Part shown: one piece after another, positions 7,104 to 12,428 of the stretch
How positions within the stretch are numbered: position 1 is the stretch's first letter
Layout of the letters: every line of letters starts with the position of its first letter
From: Dehalococcoidales bacterium
Lineage (GTDB): Bacteria; Chloroflexota; Dehalococcoidia; Dehalococcoidales; JAQTVP01
Reading direction: 5' to 3'
Assembly: GCA_028707015.1 (NCBI GenBank)
Contig: JAQTVP010000031.1
Span: 1 to 12,428 of the forward strand
DNA: 12,428 bases
The notes under the pieces: generated by a model
Seen by the model: the letters and a program-made list of their open reading frames with translations, nothing else
Told to the model about the DNA's origin: nothing
Database searches by the model: none
Position numbers and translations under genes: made by a program

Positions 7104-7751
7104 ATGCCTCCAATAATTTCAATTGTAGGTAAATCTAATTCAGGTAAGACCACTCTGGTTGAGGGGCTAATTCTGGAGTTGAAATCAAGGGGTTATCGAG
7201 TAGGTACTATTAAGCATACGCCTCAAGAAGTACAATTTGATGAGCCAAATAAAGATAGCTGGCGGCATATCCATGCTGGTAGTGATGCTACGGCTATTAA
7301 TTCAGCTGGGCAGGTTGTTTTAATCAAGCCTGTAAATGCTGATATTACCCTTGATGAGATAGTTCGTAGCTTTGGTGAGGACTACGATATTATACTTGCT
7401 GAAGGTTTCAAACAAGATAATGCTCCGAAAATAGAAGTCCACCGTAGAGAGATTGCATCTCCACTCAGTAATATTAAAAAAATTATTGCAATAGCTACTG
7501 ATGAGCCTCTTGAAACTGATACCAGGCAGTTTTCTCTGCAAGATGTGAAAGGTATTACAGATTTTATTGAGAGTGGTTTTATAAAACCGCAAATAGAACG
7601 GATGTCTCTCTATGTAAACAATGCTCTCATACCTTTGAGTGCATTCCCGAGGGATTTTATGTTTAATGTTCTTTTGGCCATGATTGCTACTCTTAAGGGA
7701 GTAGGAGATGTCCAGAGTATTGATCTCTCTATAAGAAAAGAGCCCAAATAA
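7104..7751 (+). CDS. mobB: MobB-type GTPase of molybdopterin cofactor biosynthesis, with C-terminal extension
   Basis: MobB is a P-loop GTP-binding protein that assists MobA in attaching a nucleotide to molybdopterin for molybdenum or tungsten enzymes. The 215-residue protein has the Walker A motif GKSNSGKT (9-16), the IKHTPQ segment (36-41), SWRHIHAGSDA (52-62), LAEGFK (98-103) and PKIEVHRRE (108-116), all typical of MobB. A segment of about 50 residues beyond the core (165-212) carries SLYVNNALIPLSAF and LLAMIATLKGV. It resembles the small extra domain, pattern VNGKxIPLxxF...LKG, seen on some longer MobB proteins in anaerobes and archaea; its role is unknown. AAGGGAG lies 10 bases before the ATG. 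No mobA, moaA or molybdoenzyme gene is in the window. The MobB family call is secure; the exact cofactor form is not. Confidence 0.92.
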   Translation: MPPIISIVGKSNSGKTTLVEGLILELKSRGYRVGTIKHTPQEVQFDEPNKDSWRHIHAGSDATAINSAGQVVLIKPVNADITLDEIVRSFGEDYDIILAEGFKQDNAPKIEVHRREIASPLSNIKKIIAIATDEPLETDTRQFSLQDVKGITDFIESGFIKPQIERMSLYVNNALIPLSAFPRDFMFNVLLAMIATLKGVGDVQSIDLSIRKEPK

Positions 7752-7813
7752 TATTAGTAAGTTATTGTCTTTACGGATAAGTTCTAACTGATGAACATGT
7801 TGTGTTTATTATA

Positions 7814-7856
7814 GTAAAAGTTTTTTCAAATATATTTGAAAAGGATATGCTTTTAC
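7814..7856. repeat. Nested inverted repeats with a perfect 20-bp palindrome
   Basis: TTTTCAAATA/TATTTGAAAA (7823-7842) is a perfect palindrome with no gap. Around it, GTAAAAG (7814-7820) and CTTTTAC (7850-7856) form an outer 7-bp inverted repeat. The right half of the palindrome contains the -35 TTGAAA of the predicted promoter of the downstream gene. The stem is nearly all A/T and no T-run follows it on the plus strand, so an operator is likelier than a terminator. Confidence 0.6.
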
Positions 7857-7864
7857 GTTATAAA
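7836..7864 (+). promoter_or_regulatory. Promoter of the parvulin-hom-thrC unit
   Basis: TTGAAA (7836-7841) and TATAAA (7859-7864), each five of six consensus bases, are separated by exactly 17 bases. The predicted start is near 7871, about 50 bases before the TTG start codon. The leader holds a small inverted repeat, AATAG/CTATT (7884-7897), just before the Shine-Dalgarno. The -35 box lies in the right arm of the 20-bp palindrome, so a dimeric regulator bound there would block the promoter. Confidence 0.55.
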
Positions 7865-7920
7865 TATAGGGTATTAAATAAATAATAGTATGCTATTGAT
7901 TTTATTGAAAAGGATTAAGT

Positions 7921-9192
7921 TTGGCTAAGAAGAAAATACAAAAACCCCATCGCGAAGTGACTAAGCGCCAGCTTTCTCATTGGCAGCAACAGAAAAAAAG
8001 ACAACGTATCGTTTTTAGCTTGGGGATATTAATTGTTTCAGCTATCCTGGTGATTATAGGTCTTGGGTGGTATTTTGGCTATTACCAACCACTTCATCAG
8101 ATTGTAATGAGTGTAGGTGAAGCTGAATTCGATATGAATTATTATACCAAGACACTAGAATATTATGGGAAAGACCAGTCTGACAGTTATATATATAGTT
8201 TAGCTAATGAAGTGGAGGTAATTATTGCCAGGAATGAACTGATAAAGAATGGGGCTTTAACACTAGGCATTAGCATCAGTGACGAGGAAACCGATGAACA
8301 ACTGAACAGTTATGATCCTCCTTTGGATACAGATTTTAGGGAGATGGCTAGGGCTAATCTTTTATTAGCTAAATTGCTTGATGAGCACTTTGAACAAGAA
8401 GTGCCATTAGCAGCTGAACAGCGACATGTAATGGCATTATTTTTAGAAAGTGAGAGCCTGGCGGAACAGATAAGAACCAGAATTGAGGCGGGCGAGAACT
8501 TTGCTGATTTAGCTGGAGAATTGTCTCTGGATCGTTATTCAAAAGACGAAAATGGTGACCTTGATTGGCATCCTGAAGATGTTTTAACTGAAGTATCAGG
8601 TTCTTCCATAATGAGCGATTATGTTTTTAATTCTGAAATCGGGGTCTTAAGCCAGCCGATATATGATGAAGAAAAAACTAAAAATGTTGGCTATTGGCTG
8701 GTAGAGGTAGTTGAGAAACAGCAGGATCCGGAACAAGTGTATATTCAGGCAATACTATTGGGTAATGAAGAAAAAGCGCAAGATGTAAAAGCCCGTTTGG
8801 AAAACGGTGAGGATTTTGTTACTCTGGCTAATGAGCTCTCTCTGGATGAAGTAAGCAAGGAAAACGGTGGTGATATTGGCTGGCTGAATACGGAGGATGT
8901 ATTGCCGGGGGCTACTTACGCTGCCTGGGCAGATATTTTTGGATTGGAAACAGGTATAATAAGTGATCCAATACGTGATGATACACAAGTAACTGCGGGC
9001 GGATATTGGATATTAAATATATTAGATAAAGATGATAATAAAGTGATTTCGGAGGATGATAGGGAATTTCTGAAATTTAAGGTTATGAATGAATGGATTC
9101 TTTCGTTATGGGATAATGCTGAAGGTGAGATTGATATCTATCTCACTGATGAAATGAAGTTATCGGCGATAGAAAGAGTTATAGGAAGATAA
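7921..9192 (+). CDS. Membrane-anchored peptidyl-prolyl isomerase with two parvulin domains (PrsA/SurA-like)
   Basis: This is a predicted extracytoplasmic folding chaperone. The 423 residues start with a basic cytoplasmic tail (1-29, rich in Lys, Arg and Gln) and one membrane helix (30-52), with no obvious lipobox cysteine, so it is probably an uncleaved anchor. A helical SurA-N-like segment follows (about 60-165). Two tandem parvulin domains come next: about 167-265 (RHVMALFLES... AGENFADLAGELSLD... GDLDWHPED... GYWLVEVVEK) and about 272-370 (YIQAILLG... NGEDFVTLANELSLD... GGDIGWLNTED... GYWILNILDK). The matching LSLD and G(D)W landmarks suggest internal duplication. The start codon is TTG, chosen because AAAGGA lies 6 bases upstream and the basic N-terminus follows directly; no ATG fits. 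hom follows 24 bases later, so the three genes probably share a transcript. Whether both domains retain isomerase activity is not evident. Confidence 0.88.
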   Translation: MAKKKIQKPHREVTKRQLSHWQQQKKRQRIVFSLGILIVSAILVIIGLGWYFGYYQPLHQIVMSVGEAEFDMNYYTKTLEYYGKDQSDSYIYSLANEVEVIIARNELIKNGALTLGISISDEETDEQLNSYDPPLDTDFREMARANLLLAKLLDEHFEQEVPLAAEQRHVMALFLESESLAEQIRTRIEAGENFADLAGELSLDRYSKDENGDLDWHPEDVLTEVSGSSIMSDYVFNSEIGVLSQPIYDEEKTKNVGYWLVEVVEKQQDPEQVYIQAILLGNEEKAQDVKARLENGEDFVTLANELSLDEVSKENGGDIGWLNTEDVLPGATYAAWADIFGLETGIISDPIRDDTQVTAGGYWILNILDKDDNKVISEDDREFLKFKVMNEWILSLWDNAEGEIDIYLTDEMKLSAIERVIGR

Positions 9193-9216
9193 AATTAAAC
9201 TAGTGGGGTCAAAGTG

Positions 9217-10518
9217 ATGCATAAACAGAGTATTGGAATTGGCTTGATTGGTTTCGGCGTAATTGGTAGTCAGGTTGCCAAAGTGCTGACTGAAAAGGCA
9301 GAAATTCTGGCCGATCAGGTTGGGTGCCCGCTGGTATTGAGAAAGATAAAGGTAATCGAACAGGATTTAACTAAACCACAAATAAATGAAATAGGCAGGC
9401 AATATTTTACAACCGATGAAGATGAATTTTTTAGCGATTCTGAGATAGATATAGTCATTGAATTAATGGGCGGTGAATCACCAGCCCTGCAATATTTGGA
9501 GAAAGCTCTTTCCAATGGTAAGCATGTAGTTACTGCCAATAAAGAGGTGATTGCCAAAAATGGAGCAGGGTTGCTAAGAATGGCTCATCAAAATAATGTA
9601 GGGTTACGTTATGAAGCTAGTGTTGGCGGAGGCATTCCCTTAATTGCGCCTTTTCAGTACGAATTGGTGGCTAATAAAATAAATGGTATTTATGCCATTA
9701 TAAATGGTACAACAAATTATATTCTTACCAGAATGGCAATAGATGGGATAGATTTCTCGACAGCTTTAGCCAGTGCTCAGCGGTTGGGCTATGCTGAGGC
9801 TGATCCTAAAAATGATATAGAAGGCATAGATGCTACATATAAACTGGCGATTCTTACTTCTCTGGCATTACAGAGTGAGGTTAAGCCTGATGATATTTAT
9901 CATGAGGGGATATCCCGTCTTAGTGCCAGTGATTTTCGTTATGCGCGGGAACTTGGATTTGCCATCAAGTTATTGGCTATAGCGAAACGGAAATTGAATA
10001 CAATTGAAGTAAGGGTTCATCCGGCCTTTATTCCGCAGGATTCTCTTCTGGCTAAAGTTGACGGTGTTTACAATGCAGTACTGGTAGAGGGAGATCTTGT
10101 GGACAAGGTATTATTTTACGGACAGGGTGCTGGACCATTACCAACTAGCAGTGCTGTTATCTCTGATGTTGTTGCTGAAGCCAGAGATATATATTTAAAT
10201 GTAAAAAATCATTTTCAGATAAAGTTAAATACCGGTGTTGTTATCAGGCCGATGTCTGAGATCAAGACCAGATATTATCTACGTATGACTGTTGCTGACC
10301 GTTCTGGTGTTTTATCGCAAATAACCAAAGTTCTTGGAGACCATGATATCAGTATTGCATCAGTTATACAGAAAGAAGCAGATAAAGTTAACCAGACCGC
10401 TGAAGCAGTTCTGATGACGCATCCGGCTGGGGAAAAAGCAATGAAGCAAGCCCTTGAGGGATTATCGCATTTAGAAGTAATTACAGAGATAGGTAACTTT
10501 GTTAGAGTTGAAGCTTGA
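9217..10518 (+). CDS. hom: Homoserine dehydrogenase with C-terminal ACT domain
   Basis: This enzyme reduces aspartate semialdehyde to homoserine with NAD(P)H, the branch step to threonine and methionine. In 433 residues it has the nucleotide-binding [12 protein letters not shown] (9-20), [11 protein letters not shown] (106-116) with a catalytic-region lysine, [12 protein letters not shown] (132-143), [12 protein letters not shown] (162-173) and the family signature [20 protein letters not shown] (191-210). A C-terminal ACT domain from about 352 ([17 protein letters not shown]... [10 protein letters not shown]) in this family typically gives feedback control by threonine. I prefer the ATG at 9217; a GTG at 9214 directly before it is equally in frame. 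The ribosome site is weak (GGGG, 8 bases upstream). thrC follows 14 bases after the stop, giving two consecutive pathway steps except for homoserine kinase, which is absent here. Confidence 0.95.
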   Translation: MHKQSIGIGLIGFGVIGSQVAKVLTEKAEILADQVGCPLVLRKIKVIEQDLTKPQINEIGRQYFTTDEDEFFSDSEIDIVIELMGGESPALQYLEKALSNGKHVVTANKEVIAKNGAGLLRMAHQNNVGLRYEASVGGGIPLIAPFQYELVANKINGIYAIINGTTNYILTRMAIDGIDFSTALASAQRLGYAEADPKNDIEGIDATYKLAILTSLALQSEVKPDDIYHEGISRLSASDFRYARELGFAIKLLAIAKRKLNTIEVRVHPAFIPQDSLLAKVDGVYNAVLVEGDLVDKVLFYGQGAGPLPTSSAVISDVVAEARDIYLNVKNHFQIKLNTGVVIRPMSEIKTRYYLRMTVADRSGVLSQITKVLGDHDISIASVIQKEADKVNQTAEAVLMTHPAGEKAMKQALEGLSHLEVITEIGNFVRVEA

Positions 10519-10532
10519 ATAAAGGAGTAAAT

Positions 10533-11585
10533 ATGAAAACAGGAGTTCTAGCCAGTTATAAAGAATTCCTCCCAATCACATCAAAAACACCACTAATCTC
10601 TTTAGGAGAAGGAAATACTCCTTTGGTCAGGTGTAACAATCTGGAGAAGGAAATTGGTTGTGGAGAACTGTATGTTAAACTGGAGGGATGTAATCCAACC
10701 GGCTCTTTCAAAGACAGAGGTATGGTAATGGCTATAGCTAAAGCCTTGGAGGCCGGGAGTAAAGCAGTAATCTGCGCTTCAACCGGTAATACTAGTGCTT
10801 CCGCAGCCGCTTATGCCGCTCATTGCGGTCTTAATGTAATTATTGTTATTCCGAAAGGTAAAATTGCTTTAGGTAAACTGGCTCAAGCAATTATATATGG
10901 GGCTAAGATTGTATCAATTGATGGTAATTTTGACCAAGCGTTAGAAATTGTGCGCAGTTTGACGGAGAAGCATCCGGTAACTTTAGTAAATTCACTTAAT
11001 CCCTATCGAATAGAAGGACAGAAAACAGGTGCTTTTGAGATTATAGATGTTTTGGGTGATGCGCCGGATTATCACTTTATTCCGGTAGGTAATGCGGGAA
11101 ATATTACTGCTTACTGGAAAGGCTATGTTGACTATTATCAAGCAGGTAAAGCAAAGAAAAAGCCAAAAATGATGGGTTTTCAGGCGGAAGGCGCTGCGCC
11201 CATTGTGCGGGGACATATAGTGGAAAAACCGGAAACTATTGCTTCAGCAATAAGAATAGGCAACCCGGCTAGCTGGCAGAAAGCGGAAGCTGCGCGTGAT
11301 GAATCTGGTGGAATTATTGATATGGTTAGTGATGAAAAAATTCTGGAGGCTTATCGGCTTTTGGCAAACAGGGAAGGTGTTTTTGCTGAACCGGCTTCAG
11401 CTGCTTCTCTTGCCGGGCTATTAAAACTTTCCAAGCAAGGGATGGATTTTTCACAAAAGCAGGTAGTTTGTATATTAACCGGTAATGGACTGAAAGATAC
11501 TGATACTGCTTTGAAAAACACTGAACCTTTTCTTGAACTCCCTGCCGATTTAGCAGCAGTAGAGCAAGCTCTAGGCTGGGAGTAA
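10533..11585 (+). CDS. thrC: Threonine synthase
   Basis: This PLP enzyme converts O-phosphohomoserine to threonine. The 350-residue length matches the short-form bacterial threonine synthases. Landmarks are [11 protein letters not shown] (24-34), the PLP-lysine motif [11 protein letters not shown] with Lys60 (54-64), [15 protein letters not shown] (82-96), [15 protein letters not shown] (184-198), which cradles the PLP phosphate, and LTGNGLKD near the C-terminus. I choose the ATG at 10533 because AAAGGAG lies 5 bases upstream; an in-frame TTG at 10515 overlaps the hom stop but would place that ribosome site inside the gene. It is the last gene of the parvulin-hom-thrC unit. Homoserine kinase (thrB), which makes its substrate, is not in the window. 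Confidence 0.95.
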   Translation: MKTGVLASYKEFLPITSKTPLISLGEGNTPLVRCNNLEKEIGCGELYVKLEGCNPTGSFKDRGMVMAIAKALEAGSKAVICASTGNTSASAAAYAAHCGLNVIIVIPKGKIALGKLAQAIIYGAKIVSIDGNFDQALEIVRSLTEKHPVTLVNSLNPYRIEGQKTGAFEIIDVLGDAPDYHFIPVGNAGNITAYWKGYVDYYQAGKAKKKPKMMGFQAEGAAPIVRGHIVEKPETIASAIRIGNPASWQKAEAARDESGGIIDMVSDEKILEAYRLLANREGVFAEPASAASLAGLLKLSKQGMDFSQKQVVCILTGNGLKDTDTALKNTEPFLELPADLAAVEQALGWE

Positions 11586-11927
11586 ATTATTAAATGTCTC
11601 ACATCAGTACGGGGTTATTAGTACAGAGGTGTTGGGGTGCGTTTCCAACATCTTTCCGGATTAACTAATGTAGCCGCAGTAGGATTCGTTTAGGGATTAA
11701 TTGTTTTAGTATGGAATTATAGGTTTGGTATGTTCTTTTTTAAATGCAAGTGCTATTTATTTTTATTAATTATAGTGTGATCGAGAGAGAATAATTATTC
11801 AATATAAGAGCCGGGATTTTAAAGTAATAAAATGTAGCCATCTGGAAAATTTAAGATATTTGTCTGCATAATTTCAAAACAACCTGAGAATGTATGAAAT
11901 ATTAGAAAGAAGGAATAATAGCTGATA
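11586..11927. other. 342-base AT-rich gap between thrC and the transporter gene
   Basis: No coding region with a ribosome site is apparent. The only structure I can support is the weak hairpin at 11627-11653. A good promoter for the transporter gene is not evident; CATAAT near 11868 is a possible -10 with no convincing -35. I see no T-box, riboswitch core, tRNA or insertion-sequence end. Confidence 0.5.
11627..11653 (+). terminator. Possible weak terminator or hairpin after thrC
   Basis: AGGTGTTGG (11627-11635) pairs with CCAACATCT (11645-11653) over 9 positions, including one G.U, around a 9-base loop. It lies 42 bases after the thrC stop. Only TT follows before a CCGG, so the T-tract expected of an intrinsic terminator is missing. 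It may instead be a processed 3' end or chance. Confidence 0.3.
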
Positions 11928-12428
11928 ATGATGCTAAAAAAATTACACTATGGCTGGATAATGGTTATTATTGCTACTTTTGTATTAGCTACTCATTCCT
12001 TTGTATTATTTGGATTTGGTGTCTTTTTAAGACCGGTAGCTACGGAATTCGGTTGGGAGAGAGGAGCTTTATCTGGTGCATTTTCATTATCTATGTTATT
12101 TTCTGGGATATTTGCGCTTATCACCGGGAGATTAAGTGATAAATATGGTCCCAGAATCCTGGTTACTATTTCAGGCATATCAGTTGGGGTAGGTTTTATA
12201 TTATTTGCTCAGGTTAACTCGCTGTGGCAAACTTATCTAATCTGGGCAGTTTTCATGGGCGTTGGTGGTAGTTGTGCTTTCATTCCGCTTACTTCTACAT
12301 TACCTAGATGGTTTGCAGAAAGAACTGGAATGGCTCTTGGTATTACTGTTGCTGGCTTTGGTACTGGTGGAATAATCACACCACCGTTAACTCAATGGTT
12401 AATTTCCTCCTTCGGGTGGCAGCAAGCT
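11928..12428 (+). CDS. Major facilitator superfamily transporter, N-terminal part (cut by window end)
   Basis: A reading frame open to the right edge encodes the first 167 residues of a transporter. It begins MMLKKLHYGWIMVIIATFVL. Five hydrophobic segments are visible, at about 9-30, 47-66, 77-95, 101-121 and 137-155, matching the first half of a 12-helix MFS protein. The loop after helix 2 has GRLSDKYGPR (67-76), the MFS motif A. FGFGVFLRPVATEFGW (28-43) and PRWFAERTGMALGI (126-139) resemble the oxalate/formate and monocarboxylate-type antiporter group, so an organic-acid substrate is likely but not proven. Two adjacent ATG codons (11928 and 11931) are possible starts; AAGGA lies 13 bases before the first, a long spacing. 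It follows thrC by 342 bases and is probably a separate unit. Confidence 0.88.
   Translation, partial: MMLKKLHYGWIMVIIATFVLATHSFVLFGFGVFLRPVATEFGWERGALSGAFSLSMLFSGIFALITGRLSDKYGPRILVTISGISVGVGFILFAQVNSLWQTYLIWAVFMGVGGSCAFIPLTSTLPRWFAERTGMALGITVAGFGTGGIITPPLTQWLISSFGWQQA

Noticed and set aside
11621..11790. Hydrophobic-looking plus-strand translation around LTNVAAVGF in the gap after thrC, possibly a decayed membrane protein
   Set aside because: The frame is broken by stops, has no ribosome site, and AT-rich DNA often translates as hydrophobic; I cannot tie it to any family.
11993..12178. Minus-strand open frame near the right end
   Set aside because: It is the antisense shadow of the MFS transporter frame, which has the motif A signature and continues to the window edge.
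1..12428. Mobile element, prophage, CRISPR array or defence system
   Set aside because: No transposase, integrase, phage structural protein, direct-repeat array, tRNA-adjacent junction or terminal repeats could be seen; almost all genes are core metabolism or translation genes with intact motifs.

Overview
The window reads as ordinary chromosomal DNA of a free-living anaerobic bacterium. Its composition is AT-leaning, and coding stretches that I counted run at about 45-47% G+C. Gene content and protein style best fit the Chloroflexota, class Dehalococcoidia (sediment or subsurface relatives of Dehalococcoides). The hints are an electron-transfer flavoprotein pair, a family III CoA-transferase, a DUF364 protein beside mobB, and a PrmC with NLPY in place of NPPY. 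This placement is an inference from pattern memory. A 16S or marker-gene search would be needed to confirm it.

Left part (1-2403): the 3' end of an elongation factor G gene converges on the minus-strand operon etfB-etfA. The two share a hairpin that can terminate in both directions and that overlaps the EF-G stop codon. A small two-helix membrane protein with an unusually low G+C (about 31%) is transcribed divergently from etfB. Both directions have recognisable promoters.

Middle (2749-6134): two minus-strand units follow. One is a family III (CaiB/BaiF) CoA-transferase. The other is the translation-termination pair prfA-prmC, release factor 1 and the methylase that modifies its GGQ glutamine, with a 4-base GTGA start/stop overlap.

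Right part (6135-12428, plus strand): a DUF364 Rossmann-like protein is followed by a MobB GTPase carrying an extra C-terminal domain, which suggests a role in molybdenum/tungsten cofactor handling. Next comes a unit made of a membrane-anchored protein with two parvulin domains, homoserine dehydrogenase (hom) and threonine synthase (thrC). Its promoter has a -35 box embedded in a perfect 20-bp palindrome. The window ends inside a major-facilitator transporter gene, preceded by a 342-base AT-rich gap.

I see no phage, insertion sequence, CRISPR array, tRNA or rRNA, and no clear new multi-gene system. The items most worth a second look are the palindromic control site before the parvulin gene, the low-G+C orphan membrane protein, and the DUF364-MobB pair.
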